A stretch of DNA of 27,138 nucleotides from Tritrichomonas musculus. Its lineage: Eukaryota > Parabasalia > Tritrichomonadida > Tritrichomonadidae. This document shows, piece by piece, positions 17,527 to 27,138 of this stretch. Location: contig JAPFFF010000307.1 of assembly GCA_039105265.1 (NCBI GenBank), positions 1 through 27,138 on the forward strand, given 5' to 3'. Within the stretch, counting starts at the first letter, position 1. Each line of letters begins with the position of its first letter. The notes under the pieces are model-generated. The model worked only from the letters and a program-made list of their open reading frames with translations, searched no databases and was not told the DNA's origin. The position numbers and the translations under genes are program-made.

Positions 17527-18072
17527 CAGCTGTTTTGGAAATAGATTAGAATTTTTTGGACACAAAATAGGGACGAACATTTTCTATTCAATTTAATCAT
17601 ACTTAAGGTACAAATCTCATACGTTAAAAATTGAAAAAAGGCACGTTAAAATTTTAAGAAAAGCACCCTCCCAGAAAAAGTTTAAATTTCAATTGGTGTC
17701 AGATTTTGATTTCTGAACTTTATTTTTTATATAATTCAATTAAAAATTTTTTTATTAATTTTTTATATAACATGTCGAAAAATTAAATAAATGTCAAAAA
17801 AATTGCGGTTGGGTAACGTATGAGATTTGTACCTTAAAAACAGTCTTAAGAGATAGATTAAAGAAATTTTATAGTGTTTTAAAACACAATAAATTGGTAA
17901 AAGAATTGTTAAGATTTTTTATTTTTCCTCAAAAAAAAAAAAAAAAATGCAAATTGAATGGAAAATAATCATTCACTATTTTATTTCGAAGAAATTTTTA
18001 GCGGTCTTATAAACACATTTAAATCATGCTATTTTATTTCCAAAAAATTCTAATCTATTTCCAAAACCGCAG
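17527..18072. mobile_element. 546-bp Tc1/mariner-pogo-like MITE with CAG termini
   Basis: The left end (CAGCTGTTTTGGAAATAG) and the reverse complement of the right end (CTGCGGTTTTGGAAATAG) match over about 35 bp with a few differences, and weaker similarity continues inward. TA flanks both ends (17525-17526, 18073-18074), fitting a TA target duplication. It has no coding capacity. Removing the nested 227-bp element leaves about 315 bp, a common MITE size. Confidence 0.6.
17607..17833. mobile_element. 227-bp MITE flanked by TTAA, nested
   Basis: The termini GGTACAAATCTCATACGTTA and its exact reverse complement lie just inside TTAA at 17603-17606 and 17834-17837. TTAA flanks suggest a piggyBac-type site, but because TTAA contains TA the same data fit a mariner-type element of 229 bp starting AGGTAC. 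It lies inside the CAG-ended element and is therefore younger. No coding capacity. Confidence 0.65.
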
Positions 18073-18236
18073 TATTCATCAAAAAATTAATATTAGATTC
18101 TTTATGTCTGTGAACTTTTAAAAAAATATATATAAAAGTATGCTTTATGTATTGAGTTTGGTTCTCTGAGATTTAACATTCGTTGAGATTGATGCATTCT
18201 AAAAATAACGGTTATGGAGAATCATTGTAAAGATAT

Positions 18237-19680
18237 TGAATGAATTAAAATGAAATAAAGAATTAAAATGATTGAATGAATGAAAGTGATTGAATGAATG
18301 AAAGTGATTGAATGAATGAAAGTGATTGAATGAATGAAAGTGATTGAATGAATGAAATGATTGAATGAATGAAATGATTGAATGAATGAAATGATTGAAT
18401 GAATGAAAGTGATTGAATGAATGAAAGTGATTGAATGAATGAAATGATTGAATGAATGAAAGTGATTGAATGAATGAAATGATTGAATGAATGAAAGTGA
18501 TTGAATGAATGAAATGATTGAATGAATGAAATGATTGAATGAATGAAAGTGATTGAATGAATGAAAGTGATTGAATGAATGAAATGATTGAATGAATGAA
18601 AGTGATTGAATGAATGAAATGATTGAATGAATGAAAGTGATTGAATGAATGAAATGATTAAATGAATGAAATGATTGAATGAATGAATGAAAGTGATTGA
18701 ATGAATGAAAGTGATTGAATGAATGAAATGATTGAATGAAAGAAATGATTGAATGAATGAAAGTGATTGAATGAATGAAAGTGATTGAATGAATGAAAGT
18801 GATTGAATGAATGAAAGTGATTGAATGAATGAAAGTGATTGAATGAATGAAAGTGATTGAATGAATGAAAGTGATTGAATGAATGAAAGTGATTGAATGA
18901 ATGAAATGATTGATTGAATGAATGAATGAAATGATTGAATGAATGAAAGTGATTGAATGAATGAAATGATTGAATGAATGAAAGTGATTGAATGAATGAA
19001 AGTGATTGAATGAATGAAAGTGATTGAATGAATGAAATGATTGAATGAATGAAAGTGATTGAATGAATGAAATGATTGAATGAATGAAAGTGATTGAATG
19101 AATGAAATGATTGAATGAAAGAAATGATTGAATGAATGAAAGTGATTGAATGAATGAAAGTGATTGAATGAATGAAATGATTGAATGAATGAAAGTGATT
19201 GAATGAATGAAATGATTGAATGAATGAAATGATTGAATGAATGAAAGTGATTGAATGAATGAAATGATTGAATGAATGAAATGATTGAATGAATGAAATG
19301 ATTGAATGAATGAAATGATTGAATGAATGAAAGTGATTGAATGAATGAAATGATTGAATGAATGAAATGATTGAATGAATGAAATGATTGAATGAATGAA
19401 ATGATTGAATGAATGAAAGTGATTGAATGAATGAAAGTGATTGAATGAATGAAAGTGATTGAATGAATGAAATGATTGAATGAATGAAAGTGATTGAATG
19501 AATGAAATGATTGAATGAATGAAATGATTGAATGAATGAAGTGATTGAATTATGAAAGTGATTGAATGAATGAAAGTGATTGAATGAATGAAAGTGATTG
19601 AATGAATGAAATGATTGAATGAATGAAATGATTGAATGAGTAAAAGTGATTGAATTAAAGCGAATGAAAAAATGAAAGTG
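18237..19680 (-). repeat. Right minisatellite of 17- and 18-bp units (about 1.44 kb)
   Basis: The same two unit types as on the left, in reverse complement, about 81 units. It is roughly 0.63 kb shorter than the left array and has its own variants: GAATGAAAG units near 18731 and 19120, GATTAAATG near 18656 and a 4-bp insertion near 18677. The outermost units match the left array, including the rare CACTTCATT unit; further inward the A/B order differs. Confidence 0.95.
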
Positions 19681-20690
19681 ATTACCTAGGGATAATTGAA
19701 TATAATTGATTCAAATAAATTTTTTAATCAATCACATTCTTCTAATCAAATTAAATCTTCTAAATAATCACATTCAAACAATTGCATTTTTTATAAATAT
19801 CGAATTATTTTAAACAATCAAGTACATTCAATCATATTAATTGGATAATTTTCATTAGATTATAATATTTAATCATTTTCATTAAATTACAATAATTTAA
19901 TTCTAAATATTTTTAAAATGTTAAATTTTTCATTAGAAAAAAGCTCAAAGAATTTATAATTTGATGAAAAGAAAAATAAATGAAAAAGAAGAACGTTTAT
20001 TATTCGTTTACAATTTTGCAAAATTATTAAGTTTTTAGACATAAAAAAGAAAATAAAGAAACAATACTACTATATTTTAAAGTTATACTATATATAGTGT
20101 AGATATAACATATTTTTGTCTCTGTTTTTTGAATAATTTTTTGAATATTCATGAGAATTTTCAAAAATAGAAAGCGAATTACATAGTATTTGTAGTCATG
20201 AATATATGTAAAAAATGATAAAGAATATTAATTGAAGCAGTAAAACTTGGTACATGAGTAGACCCGTAAAAAAATTGATTATTCGTAATTAGACATCGAT
20301 TTGAAAAACTGGTTTTTAGCTCATGTTGCTGAGAAAAATTATGTTAAACTTGTTTTTCTACAATAAACCAGCGTTAAATACTTTTTTTCGAATGATTCTT
20401 GGTGAAATAAATTTTAATATGTCGAGCGAGTTGTTTACTTTTGCATAAAAATACTATCATTTGAACGTTCTCCTGTAGCTGATTCGAGATATATTTTTTT
20501 TTAGATTTTTCCTGTGTACTTGTTGCAAAAGATAAAAAAATTGATAAAAAAAAGTGATACTCATGAAATGTTTTTCTATTAAAATATGATACTAGAATTT
20601 TTTTTTCTATTAAAAAATGATACTTATTTTTTTTTAATTGAAAATTTTGATACTGGCCAGAGAAAAAGTGGAAATTTTGATATAGTCCCC
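19681..20690 (-). repeat. Right unique inverted arm
   Basis: 1010 bp, reverse complement of the left arm with one extra base seen (in the GG at 20640-20641). It ends GATATAGTCCC. It contains the mirrored TATCA series and no credible gene. Confidence 0.92.
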
Positions 20691-20700
20691 TTTAAACATT
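20691..20700 (+). repeat. Target-site duplication, right copy (10 bp)
   Basis: CTTTAAACAT, identical to 10914-10923. Confidence 0.9.
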
Positions 20701-20978
20701 GTTTTTTAATTGTCGTAAAAAATAAATCATTCAATATTTGAAATAATTTTCGAAAATTAAAAAACAAAGTTTATAATTTGTTTTAAAATATTTTCAAGAT
20801 TTTGCGATCAACAATTATTATTATGCCAAATAAATAAAGTGTTTATGCTCCGTATTCTAAGATTATAATAGAAAATAAAAATAAAAACCTATCAAATACG
20901 ATATATCATATTATCTTCATTTCTTAAAAATAAATAACATTTTTATTTAAGCAACAAATATATTATAGTAAATAAATA

Positions 20979-23900
20979 TTAAGCTTCTTTGGGATTTTTC
21001 GATTCCTTCTTTTCGTTATTATTATTATCATCTTCGTCATCTTCTTCTTCATTAGGAATTAAACTTTCAAGGCCACCATTATTGTTATCCAATATAACTC
21101 TTGGTTTGTCAGTGATTGTCGTCAATTCATGCTCTATTTTAACGCCACTTCCTAATGATATTACTGCTAGCGATTCTCTTGAATGAAGCATCGAAAGAAT
21201 CATGTTTACATCATTGACTGAGGTGTTTTGTGAAAATACCATAAATGGATTCAATTCTGTCAATTTAAGATCGATTAATTGCAAAAAGTGCCGATAGGAA
21301 ATCAGAGAAGTTGATATATCACATCTTAACAATGAATTTCGAACTTTCAAAATAATTTTTTCCGATATATTTTTCAATTCTTTTGGTAACATTAAATATA
21401 TTTCGCGTACAAATTTTGTAAATCTTTTCTTTATAAAGGTTAAAAGCTCTTGTAAAGGAGATGGAAGCTGCGAAAAAGCATGATCGAAATTTGATATGTA
21501 CGGTAAAGATAATAATTTATTTGATAGATCTGGGAAGTCAGAGCAAAAGTGAATAAATGATGCTTGATTAATTGTTACATCTTCTTCATTCATCGACATT
21601 TCAAGAGTAAATCTCTTCCAAAGTTTGTCAATATCTTGTTTTTCTGATGTTGGTTCAACCAATACAAAAAAGTCCTTAAATAGAGGTTCTGACATTTCAA
21701 CAGTTTGAGACCATCCAACAAGAGTAAGCATATTCTTTACTTGATTATGAAATTGATGATGTGTTTCTCTAAATAATCCGATCATTCGAGTTGCAAAAGC
21801 AAAAAAGTCAATTAAATCAACGTGAACAGTTGTTTTTGTCTCTTTTCGAAGAGCACTGTAATCAAAATTGGTTGAATGATAAGGAAAAACAAGATCTAGT
21901 ACAATTTGGCAAATATCAACATGAATTAAAAATAGTGGTTGTTCAGGTAGGACATCTTGATCGTCAATAATCTCTGCTATTGGTGGGTAAATATATTCAA
22001 AACATAAATTGAATATGATATTGAAAAATTTGAAATCAACAATTGTCAAATCTTGTAGTAAAAATTGCAGGAAAAATCTAACGCAAGAATTTGTCAGTTT
22101 GTAAAATTGACAACTTTGAACAATATCGCTGAAAATTTTATCTGCCAAAACTTCCATTTCACAACTTTCTAAAAGGTTATTTCTAAATAATGTAACAGTG
22201 TCTTCTTCGGTTGAAGTGACGTTATCAATGCTGTACATTGCATGAAAGAAGTCGACAATTCGATGCAAAACCCAATAAAATTCTTTTGGTTGGCTTTTCC
22301 CTTTGGCGATGATTGTATTGATCCGAACTGAAGGAGAATTTGATAACGTTAAGTCGAGTCTTAAAGGAAGAAGACGATATATGCAATTGACAAGGGTTGG
22401 AGGTGTTTCAACGTGCTTGTTGTCAATTCTGTAATCAGATGGAAGTGGAACGCTACTGTTGCTCCCAGTTACTTTATTGACAACTTTTAATGAATCAACT
22501 GAATTCAATTTGGCCAATGATGGGAAATTTTTGATTTGAATTGATGAACTTTGTGCTGAAAGTAATTTGGCAGATGATTTATTGATACTAAGATTAGTTG
22601 ATGTGGACTGGATAGGAATATTGGTATCTTTATTGTTTTCTTTATTGTTATTCTTGGAGTCTGTATCATTTTGATTTTCTGGAGTTGATGAGATAGAATT
22701 ATTATTATTTACGTTTGGTTGGTCATTGCTTGTCGGCGAATTTTGTGGTGGCGTAGAATTGTTATTCGATTTTAGATCTATATCATTTTTGAGTTTTGAA
22801 TTGGTTGCCGGTATCATCGGGAGTTTCCGTTTTGAATCTTGAGAAAGATTACTTGATTGATTTTGCAAAATTTGATCTGATGATTTTTTAGTATTATTCA
22901 TTGGAAGAAAATTCATATCTTCAGCTGGATTTAAAGATGCCCTTTTGAAAGAACATGATCTCACTCGATCTTTTTTCCTTTTGCCGTTTTGGTTGAGTTG
23001 GTTGATAGGAGTTACAATAACAGGATCTGTCTGTATTTCAATATCACTTGTTTCTTGGCGAACGACCATCCCTTGAATTTTTTCTTGCAATTCAACAATT
23101 TGATCTTTCAATTTAGAATTTTCATCTGTAGCCTTTAAATAAAGGGGTCGAAAACCAGCGCCTTCTTGTTGATATTTTTCAATTAGAGTTTCTTGACTTT
23201 TTAATTGAGCTCGAGCATTATTAAGCATTTCTTGATTTGCAGTAGCTGTTTGTTGCGCTTGATTTAATGCTTCTTCTGATTTAGACAGTTTGAACATTAA
23301 ACTTTTTTTATCATCTTCAAATTGTGCGTTTGAAAGAATTGTTTGATTATATTTTTCTTGAGTTTGCTGAAGAAGAAAATTCAACTTTTCATATCGATTT
23401 TGCCCTTGGTCAATTTCATTTTGTAAAGATTTTATTGTCATTTCACGATCTGTAATCTCATCTTTCAATCCTTTTTCAATTTCATTCATTGATTCAACTC
23501 TTTTATCTGCCTCTTCAAGTTTTTGTGTATATATTCGGCTCATTTCAGGCAGTTGTTCTATCCTCTGAATAAAAAAGTTTTTGATTTCTACCAATAATTT
23601 TGCATGTTCTTCTGAATAGCCTCTAAGTTGGAGTATGAGCTTATTAAATGTCAAAATGGTATAATCAAGACTTTTCTGAATTCCTTCGCTTATACTTTGA
23701 GGATCAGAATAATCGTCAAGATTAATGGTCTTTAGAAACAAATGATAATTTGATGCAAGTTCTTGAGCATCTTTTCTTCCAGCATACTTTCGATTATTCC
23801 CAATATATTCACTAATATCTGGTGATTTCATAAATGACTCACTTTGTGAAGAAAAATCGCTATTGCTATCATTTTTAGTTGGAGAAAGGAAATTATCTTC

Positions 23901-24314
23901 TATTGTTATAGCTGGTGTAGTAAATCCATCAATACCAGTTGTTCGAGAAATATTTGTTGGAACTATTTTTCGACCTTCTTTCGCAGTTTTAGATCTCAAC
24001 TGGCTAGAACTTCTTTTTTTATCATAAGATGGTGTAGCTGCTCTGATTTGAGATAAAGTTCGGTTATTATAAAAAGGAGAAGCTGAGCTTTGAGGAAGTT
24101 TTGGCTTGGTTGATGCTGGACCTTTTGGAAGTTGATCACTTGTCAAAATCGTTGTTTTGGGCGTTTTAAGATTTGGTGGGGTTGTTTTAAGATTTGGTTG
24201 AGGTTTTGGTTTTTGCGTTATATGGGCTTTAGACGATACTAATCCGCATGCAACAAGACTATCTATGATAGATGATGAAGGCTCTTGTAGCCAGGGAATA
24301 TTTTTCGCCTTCAT
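20979..24314 (-). CDS. Coiled-coil protein with TSNAXIP1-like segment and helical C-terminal domain
   Basis: 1111 residues from the ATG at 24314 (M-K-A-K-N-I-P-W). An upstream in-frame extension would start at TTG and is not used. Residues 1-175 are low-complexity, rich in Pro, Lys, Ser and Thr. Residues about 185-245 (Q-E-L-A-S-N-Y... to ...L-L-V-E-I-K-N-F-F) resemble the TSNAXIP1 N-terminal domain, with its Y/F-x-x-L-L-x-x-I-K-x-x-Y/F core; this is a tentative recognition. A long coiled coil follows (about 245-415) with an I-Q-T-D-P-V motif soon after it, then a disordered Asn/Ser-rich linker (about 430-630). A conserved-looking helical region (about 635-1055) includes E-E-D-V-T-I-N-Q-A-S-F-I-H-F-C, possibly a degenerate EF-hand-like unit. 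The tail is acidic. Proteins of this layout are often cytoskeletal or flagellar, which would suit a trichomonad; that is inference. Confidence 0.88.
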   Translation of the reverse strand: MKAKNIPWLQEPSSSIIDSLVACGLVSSKAHITQKPKPQPNLKTTPPNLKTPKTTILTSDQLPKGPASTKPKLPQSSASPFYNNRTLSQIRAATPSYDKKRSSSQLRSKTAKEGRKIVPTNISRTTGIDGFTTPAITIEDNFLSPTKNDSNSDFSSQSESFMKSPDISEYIGNNRKYAGRKDAQELASNYHLFLKTINLDDYSDPQSISEGIQKSLDYTILTFNKLILQLRGYSEEHAKLLVEIKNFFIQRIEQLPEMSRIYTQKLEEADKRVESMNEIEKGLKDEITDREMTIKSLQNEIDQGQNRYEKLNFLLQQTQEKYNQTILSNAQFEDDKKSLMFKLSKSEEALNQAQQTATANQEMLNNARAQLKSQETLIEKYQQEGAGFRPLYLKATDENSKLKDQIVELQEKIQGMVVRQETSDIEIQTDPVIVTPINQLNQNGKRKKDRVRSCSFKRASLNPAEDMNFLPMNNTKKSSDQILQNQSSNLSQDSKRKLPMIPATNSKLKNDIDLKSNNNSTPPQNSPTSNDQPNVNNNNSISSTPENQNDTDSKNNNKENNKDTNIPIQSTSTNLSINKSSAKLLSAQSSSIQIKNFPSLAKLNSVDSLKVVNKVTGSNSSVPLPSDYRIDNKHVETPPTLVNCIYRLLPLRLDLTLSNSPSVRINTIIAKGKSQPKEFYWVLHRIVDFFHAMYSIDNVTSTEEDTVTLFRNNLLESCEMEVLADKIFSDIVQSCQFYKLTNSCVRFFLQFLLQDLTIVDFKFFNIIFNLCFEYIYPPIAEIIDDQDVLPEQPLFLIHVDICQIVLDLVFPYHSTNFDYSALRKETKTTVHVDLIDFFAFATRMIGLFRETHHQFHNQVKNMLTLVGWSQTVEMSEPLFKDFFVLVEPTSEKQDIDKLWKRFTLEMSMNEEDVTINQASFIHFCSDFPDLSNKLLSLPYISNFDHAFSQLPSPLQELLTFIKKRFTKFVREIYLMLPKELKNISEKIILKVRNSLLRCDISTSLISYRHFLQLIDLKLTELNPFMVFSQNTSVNDVNMILSMLHSRESLAVISLGSGVKIEHELTTITDKPRVILDNNNGGLESLIPNEEEDDEDDNNNNEKKESKNPKEA

Positions 24315-24350
24315 CAATTTCAATGTTCGTTATTTAATTTTCTAAAAAAA

Positions 24351-24355
24351 AATGT
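24351..24355 (-). promoter_or_regulatory. Weak candidate initiator for the coiled-coil gene
   Basis: The minus strand reads ACATT followed by a long T-run, 39 nt before the ATG. It is one base away from the initiator consensus and resembles the candidate upstream of the Pmp-like gene. Confidence 0.2.
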
Positions 24356-25035
24356 AACGTTATTTCTTAATTCAAGAAAACAATTGCATCAATATTAGCA
24401 TTTTGACAGAAATATATATCCTGGCTACAAGAAAATTAATGATCTTATGTTGAATCCAAATATGTATCAAATGAAATTCTTGTAATTTTCATCTTTATTT
24501 AATTAAAAAATATAAAAGTAAAACCTCGAGAGGATCCATTTTTCATCATATCAAACAATTTATATGAAAATAGATGATGCATTTGTAATAAAGTATTCAT
24601 TTATTACTAATTTTAAAAAAACTCTTTTTGGATACAGGCCTACACATATTAGTTTTTTGATTTATTAGCAAATATATTATTATTTTGATTATGATTCACT
24701 ATTTTACAATGAAAAAGTATGGTATGAAATCAGATAATCCAAGAAGAGAAAAAGGAATTATATTTTTCCAATAGCGGTTCGACTTTTCAAAAAAATACGA
24801 AAAGAGATAGGAGAGGAATAAATAATAAAAAGAATACAAAGAAATTTTGCAAAATTATTTGAAAAAATAGTGGAGAACATTAGATATATTTAATTATTAT
24901 TGCCATGAAGAATATGTGGGTTTTGCTATTAATTAAATAAGTATTTATTAGATTTTTTTATTATCGTAGAAAAAAAATTAAGATTTGATTGTGATTGCAA
25001 CCGGCAATCATTAAAATAACGATATTTTATTGAAT
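24356..25035. other. AT-rich upstream region of the coiled-coil gene
   Basis: No ORF, RNA gene or clear repeat is visible. It should contain the rest of the coiled-coil gene's promoter. Confidence 0.5.
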
Positions 25036-25043
25036 AATCATCA

Positions 25044-26202
25044 AAAGGAGCACGGGTAACCGTTTTTCGTACGTTAAGAAGCCTTAAAAAAACATTTATA
25101 TCTTATTATAAAAACAAGAAAAAACAATATTTTTTAAATATATTGATTATTTATATTAGATAATATAATCCATAATGATACATTACATAATTATTTCAAG
25201 TGTGATGAAATAAAGTCCTAATGATGTTTTTTTTTGATCATCCAAAGGACTTGTAAATTAATAGTTTTGATATTTTATTTTAGTGCTAAATGATAAAATG
25301 ATATTATATCTTTTAAATAAAATTTATAGTAGACTTATAAATTTCCAAATCACATTTTTTATTTTTGAAATCCTGGGGAATATTCTTTTCTGTTGAGTGT
25401 TTATTTACATTGATATTTTATTTTGTACCACGATTGGTGTTAATAATTCTATTAAATTATAATTAATGTTTTGTTGATACGGAATTTTTATAACAAAATA
25501 TAATTTTTTTAATATATATTTATTTAATAAAGCATATTAAATATAGTATTTTCATTTTGGAGTTGAAAAGATAATAATTTCATGAATATTAATGTTTATT
25601 AAAAATCAAAGTTTTCGGGAAAATAATAACAAATAATTGTTATATATAATCATACCAAGCAAATATAATTATTTATCTGCAGAAAAAATCAATTAATTAT
25701 GATATTTATGTATTTTAATGATGTTTGGAAGTTCTATGATATTTTATTATTAAATTTTAATAATAAAATAGACTATTATCTTTAATATAATGAAATTTCA
25801 TTTCCAAAATAACTAAATACATAAGTAAATTCAGAATAAAAAATGAATAAAATAAAAAAAATTGAGTAGTGAAAATAAATTATCGTTCAATTTGTCAACT
25901 TTTTGAATTATTTTTATACTTTGATATTTTTCTTTCATTTGTCGATAAATCGATTTATTTCTGTGTATTTACACCACTTCTATCAAAGATGTAAAAACGT
26001 TTAGAATTAAAATTCGTACGTTAGTTCTGAAAAGTTAAACTTTTTGATAACTTAAATTTTTAAAACATGAATAATGTTTTTCCCCTACGATAGATTTTTT
26101 TTTGGTCTATATAAAACTTGCTTAAAAACCAATATACTATATAATATTTCAATATGAAGTCGAAATGACGATTTTCAATAACCGCCAAAGTCGTGCTCCT
26201 TT
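25044..26202. mobile_element. 1159-bp non-autonomous DNA transposon with 8-bp target duplication
   Basis: The ends are AAAGGAGCACG and its exact reverse complement; both are directly flanked by AATCATCA (25036-25043 and 26203-26210). An 8-bp duplication suits hAT, or MULE at the short end of its range; the terminus is not a classical hAT one. Beyond the 11-bp perfect repeat the ends are only weakly similar (both continue with a GGTTA/GGTAACC-like stretch). No open frame of any length is present, so it is a deletion derivative or MITE-like copy. Confidence 0.75.
25740..25770. repeat. 31-bp perfect AT palindrome
   Basis: Fifteen base pairs on each side of a single central T at 25755 pair perfectly; composition is all A/T. 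It lies near the middle of the 1159-bp element. It may be chance in such AT-rich DNA or an internal structural feature. Confidence 0.7.
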
Positions 26203-26210
26203 AATCATCA

Positions 26211-27138
26211 ATGAATTATTTTAAGTTTAATTGTAATCTAATCAAATTTGAATTTTAATGATACTATCATTATGAAAAAGATTTTTTATTTTTTATTTTT
26301 TAAATCTTCTAATATATATATATCATTAATTTGGGAGTTTTTTACCGTCAAAAAAGTGGCATGTCAACCAAGAATGAACAATAAGCGAAACTCACAATTT
26401 AGGATTTAGATTATTAAAGAATCCATTAATGAAATTCTACCAAATCTGATTCGTTTCTTCTGTTGAGTTTCGAGTTTTTCCTCAAATTTTTTTTTCTATA
26501 GTTAGACTAATTGAATTTTTTTCAATGATCATATAGAAATCGTGCGAGGGTCTCAATTGTGACTATTGAAATCGTGTAAGGGTCTCAATATTAAATAATC
26601 ATATAAAATTATATTTTATTATTTCATTATATTTAATTATTATATTATATTTTTTATATAAAACAAATTTTATTTTTTCTCACAAATTTCAATTTATAAA
26701 TGATTATCTATTCAAATTTTTTCAAAAAAGAATAATTTTTTTTAAAATTCTAGCTGATCTCCTTAAAATATAGATTTATAAAAAATTAACAAGGAAAAAA
26801 CAATTGGAGTGCTTTATTTTATTCAGAAATGAGAAAAAAAAGAAAATATACAGAAACTCTTTCAACTTTTTCATGAAATATTTTTCATCCCATAGAATCA
26901 TAACTATGAAACTTATAATACTGATCAAATAAGTGATTTTAAAAATATTGAATAAATTAAAAGATTATATATGTATGCTTTATCCAAAAATATTTTGGCA
27001 TAATCTTGTATCAAAAATAACACTCAATATAATCAAATATAAACAATATTAATATTTATATTACAAAGCATTATTAATAATTATATTATTATTATCATAA
27101 TTAAATGAATTTAAAAAAAGATATAATTATATTTTTGA
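26211..27138. other. AT-rich right end, no gene seen
   Basis: The only structure seen is a partial 32-bp tandem duplication at 26536-26590. No open frame, tRNA or initiator-plus-ATG pair with a sustained frame was found. Confidence 0.5.
26536..26590 (+). repeat. Tandem duplication, period 32 bp
   Basis: GAAATCGTGCGAGGGTCTCAA at 26536 recurs at 26568 with two changes (GTGTAAGGG). The G+C content of the repeat stands out from the surroundings. Confidence 0.55.

Larger units (their letters stand above)
10924..20690. mobile_element. 9.77-kb foldback-type DNA transposon with minisatellite arms, MULE-like, non-autonomous
   Basis: The element starts GGGACTATATC and ends with its exact reverse complement, flanked by identical 10-bp duplications. 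Each end has about 1.01 kb of unique inverted sequence, then a 17/18-bp minisatellite. The core (about 14004-18236) holds gene fragments and nested small elements. A 10-bp duplication with a G-rich start fits Mutator-like elements (usually 8-11 bp) and excludes mariner (TA), piggyBac (TTAA), Polinton (normally 6 bp, 5'-AG end) and hAT (8 bp). Long inverted arms with internal tandem repeats and a 9-bp duplication are known from Drosophila Foldback elements. No transposase can be read, so it would need enzyme from elsewhere. The near-identical arms suggest a recent insertion or arm homogenisation. The superfamily is inference; the boundaries are seen directly. Confidence 0.85.

Noticed and set aside
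10924-20690. Polinton/Maverick, common in trichomonads, because of length and long inverted ends
   Set aside because: The duplication is 10 bp, not about 6, the terminus is GGG, not AG, and no gene typical of such elements is recognisable in the core.
24315-24323. Three-residue N-terminal extension of the coiled-coil protein
   Set aside because: The first codon would be TTG; the in-frame ATG at 24314 is the natural eukaryotic start.
26388-26473. Inverted GCGAAACTCA / TGAGTTTCG pair
   Set aside because: Only about nine bases pair, with no flanking duplication or extension; likely chance.

Overview
The window looks like nuclear DNA from a trichomonad (Parabasalia), probably Tritrichomonas-like. 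It is very AT-rich, and its genes are intronless. Three starts sit just downstream of an initiator of the trichomonad type (TCA, then pyrimidine, then T or A), giving 5' leaders of 11-16 nt. One gene has a stop codon that overlaps TAAA. There is a giant Chlamydia-Pmp-like surface protein and a fragment resembling trichomonad ankyrin proteins. The organism is inferred from these features and was not checked by any search.

Layout. At 1-23 (minus) lies what looks like the first codons of a gene running off the left edge. It is divergent from a Sel1-repeat protein gene at 509-1411 (plus). Next, convergent with it, is a 3009-residue type I membrane protein (1676-10705, minus): signal peptide, very long beta-helix ectodomain, an acidic Ser-rich stalk of nineteen 18-residue repeats, one membrane helix and a short acidic tail. 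A coiled-coil protein (20979-24314, minus) lies upstream of it on the same strand. Between these two genes sits a mobile element of about 9.8 kb. From 24.3 kb to the right end no gene is visible, but a second, 1.16-kb transposon-like element is present.

The large element (10924-20690) is the main discovery. It is bounded by exact 10-bp target duplications. Its two inverted arms of about 1.01 kb are essentially identical (one 1-bp length difference seen). Each arm continues inward into a minisatellite built from two unit types of 17 and 18 bp, 2.07 kb on the left and 1.44 kb on the right. The outer ends carry five TATCA motifs spaced 30-32 bp apart. The architecture recalls Drosophila Foldback elements, and the 10-bp duplication with a GGG terminus suits the Mutator-like (MULE) superfamily. 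No transposase is recognisable.

The 4.2-kb core (about 14004-18236) holds the 5' part of an ankyrin-family gene, a GC-richer island with an orphan 93-codon ORF that has its own initiator, a mariner-like 897-bp element with TA duplications, and a 546-bp CAG-ended element that itself contains a 227-bp element flanked by TTAA. The insertion lies 209 bp upstream of the surface-protein start codon, so it may separate that gene from upstream control sequence.
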